64,000 nucleotides of DNA from Bdellovibrionales bacterium (GTDB lineage Bacteria > Bdellovibrionota > Bdellovibrionia > Bdellovibrionales > UBA1609), in assembly GCA_020628165.1 (NCBI GenBank), contig JAHDFM010000021.1:1-64000 (forward strand). Direction: 5' to 3'. The notes under the pieces are model-generated. The model ran no database searches and was not told where the DNA came from. It worked only from the letters and a program-made list of their open reading frames with translations. A program made the translations under genes and the position numbers. Positions 1 to 9,733 of the stretch are shown piece by piece (position 1 is the first letter of the stretch; each line of letters opens with the position of its first letter).

Positions 1-31
1 AAAAAAAGGAGATCATTGATCTCCTTTTTTT
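1..31. terminator. Bidirectional intrinsic terminator
   Basis: A7-GGAGATC-ATT-GATCTCC-T7 perfect hairpin. Confidence 0.85.
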
Positions 32-57
32 ATATCTACATGTCAGTAACTTGTATC

Positions 58-861
58 TTATTTTTGTTTTGCCAGTTCCGCTTTCTTTTTTAAGATTTCA
101 GTGTCCTTCATGATTATGTCATTGACCCCTTCGGAGTAACAGCTCAAGGCGCGTCGGTGAGATCTTTCACTGCACATTTCGATGAGATCTTCTATATCAA
201 ACTCTCTATCTGTATTGTAGTTGTCAACTTTATCAGCTGGCGATCCGATCACAACACAGGTTTCACCATTTTCCCAGCCCCAGCCACCGGGTGCTGATTT
301 GGTGTTTTTACAGTAGGGCTTACCGCCGTTGAGTGCTGAAAACACTCTTGTCTCTGATAGCATCGCTAATTCTAAAGCTATTTCTATGCAAAGAACTTTT
401 GAACTGTTGGAACGTAAGTTTTTGTGACAATTATAAATGATTCCTCTCATATGATAATTAAACAAATGCTTCTCGCCGAGATCTAAACTGATCACTAGTT
501 TTGCTCCCTTCCTTTTTAAAACTCGCACATGTTTTTTGACCTGATGAAAACCTTTGTCCACTTTAGACTTTTTCACTATGCAGCTTTGTTGGTTTTCCCA
601 GCCCCAGCCATCACCGTCAGGGTCTGTGCCGTTCAGTTGGCAATAAGGTCTTAACCTGTTAAAAGCCAATTGCACTCGGAACTCTGTGTTCAACGCCATT
701 TTAAGATTGATGTCTTCACACGTCTCTATTTCTTTTAAAGTCTCCATAGCGGCACAGTTGTCTGCAATGGCTTCAAGCTGTTCTGCAAACAAAACATCAT
801 TTGGTTTTGCACTTGCTAATAATGGAATCAATAAAATACTTGCGATTAAAATTTTAAACAT
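58..861 (-). CDS. Secreted protein with two GWGWEN..SC motifs (CBM10-like)
   Basis: Signal peptide; PYCQLNGTDPDGDGWGWENQQSCIV and PYCKNTKSAPGGWGWENGETCVV. Confidence 0.6.
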   Translation of the reverse strand: MFKILIASILLIPLLASAKPNDVLFAEQLEAIADNCAAMETLKEIETCEDINLKMALNTEFRVQLAFNRLRPYCQLNGTDPDGDGWGWENQQSCIVKKSKVDKGFHQVKKHVRVLKRKGAKLVISLDLGEKHLFNYHMRGIIYNCHKNLRSNSSKVLCIEIALELAMLSETRVFSALNGGKPYCKNTKSAPGGWGWENGETCVVIGSPADKVDNYNTDREFDIEDLIEMCSERSHRRALSCYSEGVNDIIMKDTEILKKKAELAKQK

Positions 862-1004
862 ATGGCCCTCCCCCCGTAATCGTTTAAAACAAATGCAGGC
901 TAAAAGAGCTTTAATTAAAAATCAAATTAAGACTTTGACAGTTTTAAATTTCTGGTGTCAGTCAGGTCTATTTTTACAGGTGTCAAAATAACTCCAGATA
1001 TTTT

Positions 1005-2006
1005 TTACTTACCTAAATGATCCCGCGCTGTCTGTGTGACAACACGACCTCGTGGTGTTTTTTGAATGAACCCCTCTTGAATCAAATAAGGTTCATACAC
1101 TTCTTCTATAGTGCCGGCCTCTTCACTGAGACTTGCTGAAAGTGTGTCGATACCGACTGGCCCACCAGAAAACTTATCACAAATGGTCACCAAGATTTTA
1201 CGATCCATTTGATCTAAACCTAAACGATCCACTTCAAGCTCATTCAGGGCGTATTCTGAAATGTCTAAATCAATGGTGCCATTTCCTTTCACTTCGGCGT
1301 AGTCCCGCACTCGTCGCAACAAACGGTTTGCTATTCTCGGAGTGCCGCGACTGCGTCTTGAGATCTCTTCAGCTCCATCATCGGTGAGTTCTACCCCGAG
1401 AAGTTGCGCAGATCTTTTTAAAATGCGTTTTAAAGAATCGCGTTTATAAAATTGCAAACGCTCAATGATACCAAAGCGATCTCTAAAAGGTGGCTTGAGC
1501 AATCCAGCCCTTGTTGTTGCCCCTACTAAAGTGAACGGCGATAGTTGAAAGCGCATGGAGCGAGCACCAATGCCTTCACCTGTGATCAGATCAATGTAGT
1601 AATCTTCCATGGCACTGTACAAATACTCTTCTACGTCTTTGCTCAAACGATGGATCTCATCGATGAATAAAACTGAGCGAGGCTTTAAACTGGTTAATAA
1701 AGCTGCCAGATCTCCTTTTTTATTTAGGGCTGGGCCCGATGAAGATTTAAAATCAACTTGCAATTCGTTGGCTAGAATGTGTGACAAGGTTGTTTTACCC
1801 AAGCCTGGAGGGCCACAAAACAAACAGTGATCTAAGGGCTCTTCACGCTTTTGCGCTGCTTGCACAAAAACTTTTAACTTATTTTTAATTAAATCCTGTC
1901 CGGGAAAATCCTCAAACACCTTGGGGCGCAAACTTTTTTCAAAGGTCGGCTCCGTTGACTCTACATCTTTGTGGCCTTCAATGATTCGTTCCATAGTCTC
2001 ACCCAC
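1005..2006 (-). CDS. ruvB: Holliday junction branch migration ATPase RuvB
   Basis: [18 protein letters not shown] Walker [18 protein letters not shown]; next to ruvA. Confidence 0.97.
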   Translation of the reverse strand: MGETMERIIEGHKDVESTEPTFEKSLRPKVFEDFPGQDLIKNKLKVFVQAAQKREEPLDHCLFCGPPGLGKTTLSHILANELQVDFKSSSGPALNKKGDLAALLTSLKPRSVLFIDEIHRLSKDVEEYLYSAMEDYYIDLITGEGIGARSMRFQLSPFTLVGATTRAGLLKPPFRDRFGIIERLQFYKRDSLKRILKRSAQLLGVELTDDGAEEISRRSRGTPRIANRLLRRVRDYAEVKGNGTIDLDISEYALNELEVDRLGLDQMDRKILVTICDKFSGGPVGIDTLSASLSEEAGTIEEVYEPYLIQEGFIQKTPRGRVVTQTARDHLGK

Positions 2007-2565
2007 TTAACTCTGATAAGGCTTGTCGAACACCGTCTTGAACCGTAATGTCATCGTTGAACTTTTCAACAACAAACTCAACATCAGCCAATTTAAAACC
2101 TAAGTTAACCAGCGCAGAAACAATATCGCGCTTTGAAGAGAACTCCGCTTTGCTTTTTTGATCAATCACTAACTTGCCCTTGAGGCTCAGTATGATTTGT
2201 TCAGCTGTTTTCTTACCCACCTTCGGCAGCTTAACTAGGCCTTTGACGTCCCCTTGATCAATGAGATTGACGATCTTTTCAAGAGGCATAGCCGACAAAA
2301 CACCAATGGCAAGTTTAGGACCAATGCCGTTCACTTTAATCAGTGATAAAAATAGTTCTTTTTCGGCAACTTGTGAAAAACCAAATAAAATAAAAGCATC
2401 TTCTCGCACGTGCGTGTGAACCCAAAGAGAACAACTGGCCTGATCTGAAACTTGGTCAATGGTGAACTGCGAACACTGCAAACTGTAGCCAACCCCTTGC
2501 ACATCGACGATGAGTTCGTTTTGCTTTTCGTTATAGACGGGTTTTCCCCTCAAGTGACCAATCAT
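1999..2565 (-). CDS. ruvA: Holliday junction DNA helicase subunit RuvA
   Basis: MIGHLRGKP...[14 protein letters not shown]...[17 protein letters not shown]. Confidence 0.96.
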   Translation of the reverse strand: MIGHLRGKPVYNEKQNELIVDVQGVGYSLQCSQFTIDQVSDQASCSLWVHTHVREDAFILFGFSQVAEKELFLSLIKVNGIGPKLAIGVLSAMPLEKIVNLIDQGDVKGLVKLPKVGKKTAEQIILSLKGKLVIDQKSKAEFSSKRDIVSALVNLGFKLADVEFVVEKFNDDITVQDGVRQALSELSG

Positions 2566-2581
2566 AACTCTCCTTAAGATT

Positions 2582-3106
2582 TTAAATTCTGAAGTTCTCT
2601 AAACCCCTATCCACATTTGTCATCTGTGTGAAACAACAATAAGCCAGCGCTAAAGCATCGGACTCATCTTCTTTTAAAATTTGGGTTTGGTAAACTTTAT
2701 TTAATATGGACTGTACCGTCAGCTTATCACTGCTTCCAGACCCCGTAGCTATTTTTTTAACATACTTAGCTGCATATTCAAAAACGTGAGCACCATGTCT
2801 ACCTGCCGAAAGCAAACAGACTCCCCTAGCATGGCCCAATTTAAAGGCACTATCAGCGTTTTTGCCCAAAAATATTTTTTCGAGAGACAGATAACTAATG
2901 TTGTATTGAGTGTACAATTGATCAAGCTGTTGACTTAAAAAAAATAACTTATTCTTAAATTCTTTTTTTGAACTCAAATTGATCACACCACTGGTGACGT
3001 ACTCATTGCTTAAATCAATAACTGCATAGCCTGTAAAACGAGAGCCGGGGTCAATACCAAGAATCATAATACGATTAAAACCTGTAACACGGCCGCTGTA
3101 AAGCAT
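2582..3106 (-). CDS. ruvC: Holliday junction resolvase RuvC (start probably the internal Met in MILGIDPGS)
   Basis: MILGIDPGSRFTGYAVID, DESDALALAYC; ruvC-ruvA-ruvB order. Confidence 0.94.
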   Translation of the reverse strand: MLYSGRVTGFNRIMILGIDPGSRFTGYAVIDLSNEYVTSGVINLSSKKEFKNKLFFLSQQLDQLYTQYNISYLSLEKIFLGKNADSAFKLGHARGVCLLSAGRHGAHVFEYAAKYVKKIATGSGSSDKLTVQSILNKVYQTQILKEDESDALALAYCCFTQMTNVDRGLENFRI

Positions 3107-3206
3107 CTGTTATCGACTTTCTGTTATAGACTTAGAAACTTAAAATTATCAAAAGTATCCACAGGATAAGATTGAAACTCAAATAGGTCCGTGAGATAAT
3201 TTTAAA

Positions 3207-3974
3207 ATGGATATGAATCTCGCTCAAACCATTGAAAAGTATCATCAAGAGTACGACAAAAACCCTAAATCAAAAGTTTTTGCCCCACTAGCTGATGCCT
3301 ATCGCAAACTGGGAGAGCACAATCAGGCTCTCAACATTGCTCAAAATGGCCTTGTTCACCACCCCAGCTTTTCTGGTGGACACATCGTGTTAGGGCGCGT
3401 TTATATGGATCTCGAGCAAAATATCAAGGCCATAGAGTGCCTTGAAAAAGCTTGTAAACTCTCCCCTGAAAATATACTTGGACAACAGTTACTGGCAGAC
3501 CTTTACCTTAAAGAACAGATGGTAAAAAAAGCCCTGGCCAGCTACAAAATGGTGTTATTTTTAAAGCCTAATGACAAAACAGCCCAAGAAAGAGTCAAAA
3601 AGCTCGAAAGCTTATCTGCAGATGATTTTGACCAAGATGCCTTCAAAATTAAAAAAATCAACTTTAGCAAAAAAGACAATAACAACAATAAAGGCAATGA
3701 CGATCTATTGCTCGCAAGAGCACTTTCTTTAGCTGATGCATTTTTAGTGCGCAACGAAGTTGAAAAAAGTTTTCAAGTGCTCGATGAAGCCAAAGTCAAT
3801 TTAGGTGAGCACCCAGAAATCATGAAACGCTTACAACTGATCGATGAAAATATTGAAAGTCGAAACCCGCAAACTAACGCCCATTCACTTGCAAAGCGTG
3901 AGACTATTTACTTAAATGAAAATATTAATTACTTACAAAAACTTTTGAATCAAATACAAGATCGCAAAAAATAA
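3207..3974 (+). CDS. TPR-repeat protein
   Basis: Repeated TPR consensus (ALNIAQNGLVHHPSFSGGHIVLGRVYMDLEQ). Confidence 0.8.
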   Translation: MDMNLAQTIEKYHQEYDKNPKSKVFAPLADAYRKLGEHNQALNIAQNGLVHHPSFSGGHIVLGRVYMDLEQNIKAIECLEKACKLSPENILGQQLLADLYLKEQMVKKALASYKMVLFLKPNDKTAQERVKKLESLSADDFDQDAFKIKKINFSKKDNNNNKGNDDLLLARALSLADAFLVRNEVEKSFQVLDEAKVNLGEHPEIMKRLQLIDENIESRNPQTNAHSLAKRETIYLNENINYLQKLLNQIQDRKK

Positions 3975-3986
3975 CCAGGAGATTCT

Positions 3987-4550
3987 ATGCACTCTACGAG
4001 CGACTTTAGAAAGGGGCTTAAATTGCTCATCGATGGTGAACCCTACACAATCGTTGATTTTCAACATCACAAACCTGGCAAAGGCAATGCCGTCACTCGC
4101 ACAAAAATGAAACACCTCATCACTGGGCAAAATTTAGAGAAAAGTTTTAAATCTGGTGAAAAATTCCCAATTCCTGATGTCGAATACAATGAAATGAAGT
4201 TTCTCTATAGCGATGAGTCTGGTTTTCACTTTATGAACCAAGAAAATTACGAACAACTCGATATGGACTCGGAAATTGTTGGAGACGCTAAGTTTTTCAT
4301 TAAAGAAGACCTCGAAGTGAAGATTTGTTTTTTCAATGAACGCGCCGTAGGTCTTGAAGTTCCTAAAACGGTTAACCTCAAGGTCAGCCAAACAGACCCT
4401 GGACTTAAAGGCAACACCGTATCGAACACGACCAAACCAGCCACTTTAGAGACGGGCCTTGTTGTGCAAGTGCCTTTGCACATCAATGAAGGCGACTTGC
4501 TAAAAATCAATACGGAAGAGTCTTGTTATATTGAACGGGTCAATTCATAA
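3987..4550 (+). CDS. efp: Elongation factor P
   Basis: DFQHHKPGKGNAVTRTKMKHL and EF-P C-terminal domain (TDPGLKGNTVSNTTKPATLETG). Confidence 0.95.
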   Translation: MHSTSDFRKGLKLLIDGEPYTIVDFQHHKPGKGNAVTRTKMKHLITGQNLEKSFKSGEKFPIPDVEYNEMKFLYSDESGFHFMNQENYEQLDMDSEIVGDAKFFIKEDLEVKICFFNERAVGLEVPKTVNLKVSQTDPGLKGNTVSNTTKPATLETGLVVQVPLHINEGDLLKINTEESCYIERVNS

Positions 4551-4591
4551 ACTGCAATTGACTGATCGTTTTTTTTAACAAAAACTCAACA

Positions 4592-4630
4592 AATTTCCTC
4601 AACCTACAACCAATCTGTTGAGAGGAAATT
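4592..4630 (+). terminator. Possible hairpin terminator after efp
   Basis: AATTTCCTC ... GAGGAAATT inverted repeat; weak T tract. Confidence 0.4.
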
Positions 4631-4718
4631 ATTTCCTAGCACGAAACCTAATTGTCTAACATTGTTAATGAATTTTTACAGCGAATGCATTAAAATATTC
4701 ATAGACAGGTGAGGCCTC

Positions 4719-5762
4719 TTGGAACGAATCAACGAACTTTTTATTTATAATCATCTTCTTGAAAGTGAAAACACTAACGATATGGCAATGCAACTCTTCG
4801 CCGACTTTCATAATAAAAAAAATAAAATTAATGAAAAAACAGCCATTTTAAATTTCTTGATTCAAAGTGGTCACGGCCAAGAGGCATTTAACTTACTGCG
4901 CGAGTGGCCGAATAAGGAAAAGTATTTTCCTTGGTCTGTTTTTTTTGAATTGCTGTTGCGCAAAGACATTGTCATTTCAGACGAAGAATATACTACACTG
5001 ACAGACTTCATCAAGATTCAAGGCTTTGACTTACAAGTCTCTAAAAACTTCACAAGCCTTAACTCTAAATTTAAATCGATGATACAGGACACGACACAAC
5101 AGCTACAATACACCAGTCAACAACAACTTAAACTTCTTTGGGACAAACTTGAATTCATCAAAGATAGGGACCTCACCGAACAACAAGATAATATTTTTAA
5201 ACAACTCATGCTTTATGACTCTAGCAACCCACAACTTAATCAGCTTCTTGAGGACTTTAATAAGAAAAAAGCCATGAATATGTTAAACCGGCAAAGTAAA
5301 GACACCTATCAAATTGATTACGCGAATTATGCCGATAACAGTCTTAATGAGGAAGAAAACAAGTTTTGTCAGAACTTATACCAGCACATTACTGAAACCA
5401 CCTACGACAACGATAAAAAGTATTATCTTTACACAATTTTGTTCTACCAGATGGAAGCCTATGAATTTGCCTTGAACTGCATAAAAAAAGCGACTCAAAG
5501 TTTACAGACCCAATGGCTTGAAATTGAGCTTCTTCATTTAAATAAGAGATATTTTGAATGCATCGATGCATGCAATAAAATTTTTATGGAGAACTTAGAC
5601 AATGCTGACATACAGATGGCTTGTCTTTATCAAAAGTCACAGTCAATGTGGGAGGTTGGCAGTCAACAAGAAGCCATTGAAGTGATGTCATCTCTTTTAA
5701 AAATACGCCCCTATTTTCGTTCGGCTTATGAAATTCTACAATCGTGGATGGCCGAATATTGA
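4719..5762 (+). CDS. TPR-like protein (first codon TTG in the track)
   Basis: Helical repeat composition; overlaps next gene. Confidence 0.55.
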   Translation: MERINELFIYNHLLESENTNDMAMQLFADFHNKKNKINEKTAILNFLIQSGHGQEAFNLLREWPNKEKYFPWSVFFELLLRKDIVISDEEYTTLTDFIKIQGFDLQVSKNFTSLNSKFKSMIQDTTQQLQYTSQQQLKLLWDKLEFIKDRDLTEQQDNIFKQLMLYDSSNPQLNQLLEDFNKKKAMNMLNRQSKDTYQIDYANYADNSLNEEENKFCQNLYQHITETTYDNDKKYYLYTILFYQMEAYEFALNCIKKATQSLQTQWLEIELLHLNKRYFECIDACNKIFMENLDNADIQMACLYQKSQSMWEVGSQQEAIEVMSSLLKIRPYFRSAYEILQSWMAEY

Positions 5763-8700
5763 ATAAAACAACTCTAGCCCTTATAGCCTTCACTTGCAGT
5801 TTGCTTTCTGGCTTTATTGGTTTTAGCACTCAATATTTCACACCCAAAATAAAACCTCTCATTGTTAAAGAGATTCACAATAAAACAAAAGACTTCATTG
5901 ATATAAATTTAAAGGCAGAAGACATAGAGTTTGACTGGTTATCTTTAGCTGCAAACTTTAACAATCTTTACATCCAACCCAAAAAAGACCTTAAGAAATA
6001 CCTTGGCCCCGTTGATATCAAAAATATTGAAGTGAGTCTTAACTTCATTGAGCTCCTCAAAGGCAACGTCAGCATAAAGTCCATTGACATTGTTGAATCC
6101 AATGTCACCGTAATCGTAAAGAAATTCAGTAATAATCAAAAAAAACAAATCGACAGCTTAGATATCTTAAAAAAGATACCTATTGAATTCTTAAATTTAA
6201 ACCAGGTGAATTTATTATTAAAAATAAGCCCTCTTAATATTTCATTGTTTGCAAAAAATATTGATGCTCAATTTGAGAACCTTAAATCAGCACTCATAAG
6301 CAAAGTGAACAGTGAAGAGATCATCTTAAAAAAATCAGATGACATTCACAAATACAAATTTTCACTCGACTCTAACATTTTATTAGAGAACCAGAGAATA
6401 CTTATATCTAACTTCTCATTCATACAAAACAAGAACTTTTATTTAGATCTTTCCGGTGACATCAAAGGAAAGTGGCTCAACAATTCGATCTCTCAGATCA
6501 ATATAAACTCTGATGGTAAGCTAGACATGAAATTAGTGTCAGGTATTAGCCAAGAACTATTTCCAAACTTAAAACTTCCAAACATAGGTGGCATTGTCAA
6601 ATACAGTGTCAAACAATTTGGTGACAAACTCTCATTCAAATCACCAAAGTTTGTGGTTGAAAGTGATGAACTGACTGTAGCCGGTCAAAGCTTAAAAAAA
6701 CTAAGTGTTAAGGGAAAACTGAGTGACGATGAGCTTAAAATTTATGACCTCAATGTAAGTAACAGCGTTGGAAACATCACAGACAGCCGTGTTGGAATTA
6801 ATATTAAAAAAATGAATAATATAAATGCCAACTTGAACGTCAACCAGTTTAACTTAGACAATTTACTGAACGCTCTTTCTACCAAAAAATCAAAAAAACA
6901 ACCTGAGGTCACAGCTCAAGTCCTCGCTAATGGACAAGCGCAATGCACAGGGTCCATAAAACCAAAATTTAAAATCACCTGCAATACCAAGGCTTATGAT
7001 TCAAAATTTCACCTCATCCGCAACTCTGAAAAAAACAATATCATAGAGATCAATAACATTGCTGGAAAATCCTCTGTCATTATCACAGACACCTTTGTTG
7101 CCTACGACGGCATGGTCAGCGTCAACACAAGTGACATTGCTGCCAAAGGGCAAGTCAACTATTCCACTGGCTTTTATATCGACCTTAACGGAAACATAAA
7201 AGATATCAAAAATGATATCAAAAACATCGCTAACTTAGACTTAGAAGGTGATCTTAAAGGCACTGGCCGCATTGAAGGTAATAGTCGAACTGCTACTTTT
7301 ACCTCTCAAGTTGTCTGTGCCTCTTGTGTGATTAAAAAATGGAAGCTAGGAGATTTTTCTGCAGATTTTTCTCTGATCAAAAGCAATCTTCTGTTCGATA
7401 ATATAAAAGGCCGTTTGGGTGAAAGTCAACACTCCTCACGTGTTAATGTAGACCTTCTTAACAGCACCATAGATGTAGACAGTGACTTCCAAAAAGTGGA
7501 GCTAAGTGATGTCAGAAAAGCCATCTATGAAAATGTAAAAATAGACTTTAAAATTGAAGGTGAAGGTACAGCCAAAGTGAAGCTTTGGGGTCCATTAGTT
7601 CTCAATGAGCTGAACTTTGATTTTATATCGAGCTTCGGTTACGGATTTGTCACCAAAGAAAGTTTTGACCGAGCTAAAATTGACCTCACCTGTAGAAATG
7701 GCAATATCAAGGTAAAAAAAGTAAATATAAAAAAGGCAGACTCAACTATTGTGGTGAATGGTGGCATGGACCGTGAGGCCAACATAGACATCACTGCATT
7801 CACCCAATCTTTGTTGATTAAAAACTCAGAATTTTTAAACATGTTAAAAGTAGACCTCGGTGGAAGTTTAAACATTAGCTCTCGCTTAACTGGTACATTT
7901 AAAGATCCAAAAGTGACCGTTGATGGCTACATCTATAATGACGAGCTAGGCTTAGTAAATAACAAAAACTCTTCCATCAACTTAATTATAGACAGAGAAA
8001 AAATATATGGAAAACTCACTCTAAACAAAGATCAATTCATCGGTGAGATCGACTACCCGTTCACAAACAAAGACGCCCTCGTTGCCTTAGATGCAAAAAA
8101 TTGGAATTTTAGTAAAATTTTAGAAGGCCATTTTCCTCACCTAAAAAAACTTAATATTTTTTCTAACGTCAATGGTTCGGCCAAGCTAAGACTTCCAAAT
8201 AAGAACTTTTACCGATCAACTGGTTCTGTTAATTTTAGCAATTTTCATATGTTGAGAGGATCTTATTCTCTCTACCTAGCTAAAAAAATAGCTATTAATA
8301 TCAATAATGGTAATATCAGTGACTTTAGCACTAAGTTCAAAGGACAGAGATCAAATCTCGACATCCAATCTAAAGGGTCCTCTTTTAATGATTTAAACCT
8401 CAATCTGAACGGTAAAATTGACCTCGGGTTAGGGCTTATTTTGTCCTCTATCATAGAAGAGTTCAAAGGCAACACCTCCTTGTCGTTAAATGTGACTGGC
8501 CCAATTCACAAACCAAGTACAAATGGAAGTGTATATGTACAAGATGCTACTCTTAAAATTTTAGAGCTCAAACAGCCCATCACAAACTTAAATGCCGAGC
8601 TCACTATGAACAACCAAGATCTTATCATCAATCAAATGAATGGCATCATTGGAGATGGCAATATCATACTGAATGGTAAAATAGGCCTTAGTAAAGTTGA

Positions 8701-9730
8701 ACCTAACCTGAAAATCAATGGTTACTTTAAAGATGTTCAATTCAAGTCCATTGATGGCGTGAATTTACTATTAAATGGTGATTACAAACTTACAGGTCAA
8801 CAAACTCCGTATTTACTAGCAGCCAATGTCGATGTTCTCTCTGGTAATATCGATAAAGAGGTCACACTGAATAAAACAACAAAGCAAAAAAAACTTAGTA
8901 AATTTGCCCCTGAAGAGTTTCAAGAAAAAAAGACCAACCCTTTTTTACTCAACGTGAATTTGAACTTTGAACGGGACATACCCACTAAAATCGTCACCAC
9001 CCAAGTCACCTTAGAAACGATCGTTTTTGGACAACTCAATATCTCAGATAAAATCTCTGACCCTATCTTTAATGGTAAGATTAATTTTGCTCAAAATGGT
9101 CGATTGATATTAAGAAACAACGAATATGTCATCAGAAACAGTTCGTTGTCCTACAGGGATCAAAAAGCTGGAAACCCATATTTAAATTTAGAGGCTGACG
9201 GACGTGTGGAAGAATACGATATCAGTATTAAAGTTCTCGGCACCGGTGAAAACCCAAATATTTCTTTTCAAAGCTCCCCGATTCTTGCTAACAATGAAAT
9301 CATTAATTTGATTTTACTGGGTTACACCACCACAGAGATTGATAACGAAACAGGCCCTCAAGACCAAAATAACCGCCTTGCTTTTGAAGCCAGCTCTATC
9401 ATACTCAAAGAGAAGCTCGGATTAACTCGAGGCTTAAATGACAAACTCGGTATTGATGTAGACATATCTTCAACCTTCAATGAAGATCAAAGTAAGGCCA
9501 TCCCTGTCGTGACTCTAAAAAAACGATTGGGCAAAAAACTCAACGCTTCGGCCAGTAGAACTTTTGAAAAGTCTGCAACGAATTCAGTCAAACTGGATTA
9601 CAAATTAAATAAAAACTTATCAATTATTGGCTCATACGTTCGAGAAGAGGGCAAAGATACAACTAATGACACTGATGAAGACGGAGATGCACTAGGGCTT
9701 GATTTTGAGTACAAACTTGAGTTCAAATAA
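5744..9730 (+). CDS. tamB: TamB-like translocation/assembly protein (AsmA/DUF490 superfamily)
   Basis: N-terminal TM, long beta-repeat body, C-terminal ILLGYTT..., followed by Omp85 gene. Confidence 0.85.
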   Translation: MDGRILNKTTLALIAFTCSLLSGFIGFSTQYFTPKIKPLIVKEIHNKTKDFIDINLKAEDIEFDWLSLAANFNNLYIQPKKDLKKYLGPVDIKNIEVSLNFIELLKGNVSIKSIDIVESNVTVIVKKFSNNQKKQIDSLDILKKIPIEFLNLNQVNLLLKISPLNISLFAKNIDAQFENLKSALISKVNSEEIILKKSDDIHKYKFSLDSNILLENQRILISNFSFIQNKNFYLDLSGDIKGKWLNNSISQININSDGKLDMKLVSGISQELFPNLKLPNIGGIVKYSVKQFGDKLSFKSPKFVVESDELTVAGQSLKKLSVKGKLSDDELKIYDLNVSNSVGNITDSRVGINIKKMNNINANLNVNQFNLDNLLNALSTKKSKKQPEVTAQVLANGQAQCTGSIKPKFKITCNTKAYDSKFHLIRNSEKNNIIEINNIAGKSSVIITDTFVAYDGMVSVNTSDIAAKGQVNYSTGFYIDLNGNIKDIKNDIKNIANLDLEGDLKGTGRIEGNSRTATFTSQVVCASCVIKKWKLGDFSADFSLIKSNLLFDNIKGRLGESQHSSRVNVDLLNSTIDVDSDFQKVELSDVRKAIYENVKIDFKIEGEGTAKVKLWGPLVLNELNFDFISSFGYGFVTKESFDRAKIDLTCRNGNIKVKKVNIKKADSTIVVNGGMDREANIDITAFTQSLLIKNSEFLNMLKVDLGGSLNISSRLTGTFKDPKVTVDGYIYNDELGLVNNKNSSINLIIDREKIYGKLTLNKDQFIGEIDYPFTNKDALVALDAKNWNFSKILEGHFPHLKKLNIFSNVNGSAKLRLPNKNFYRSTGSVNFSNFHMLRGSYSLYLAKKIAININNGNISDFSTKFKGQRSNLDIQSKGSSFNDLNLNLNGKIDLGLGLILSSIIEEFKGNTSLSLNVTGPIHKPSTNGSVYVQDATLKILELKQPITNLNAELTMNNQDLIINQMNGIIGDGNIILNGKIGLSKVEPNLKINGYFKDVQFKSIDGVNLLLNGDYKLTGQQTPYLLAANVDVLSGNIDKEVTLNKTTKQKKLSKFAPEEFQEKKTNPFLLNVNLNFERDIPTKIVTTQVTLETIVFGQLNISDKISDPIFNGKINFAQNGRLILRNNEYVIRNSSLSYRDQKAGNPYLNLEADGRVEEYDISIKVLGTGENPNISFQSSPILANNEIINLILLGYTTTEIDNETGPQDQNNRLAFEASSIILKEKLGLTRGLNDKLGIDVDISSTFNEDQSKAIPVVTLKKRLGKKLNASASRTFEKSATNSVKLDYKLNKNLSIIGSYVREEGKDTTNDTDEDGDALGLDFEYKLEFK

Positions 9731-9733
9731 GTT

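Noticed and set aside
686-991. 101-aa plus-strand ORF
   Set aside because: Antisense to the supported secreted protein gene; no recognisable motif.
3207-3240. Shared MDMN N-terminus between the TPR protein and Acs (59088)
   Set aside because: Only four residues match; coincidence from similar start context.
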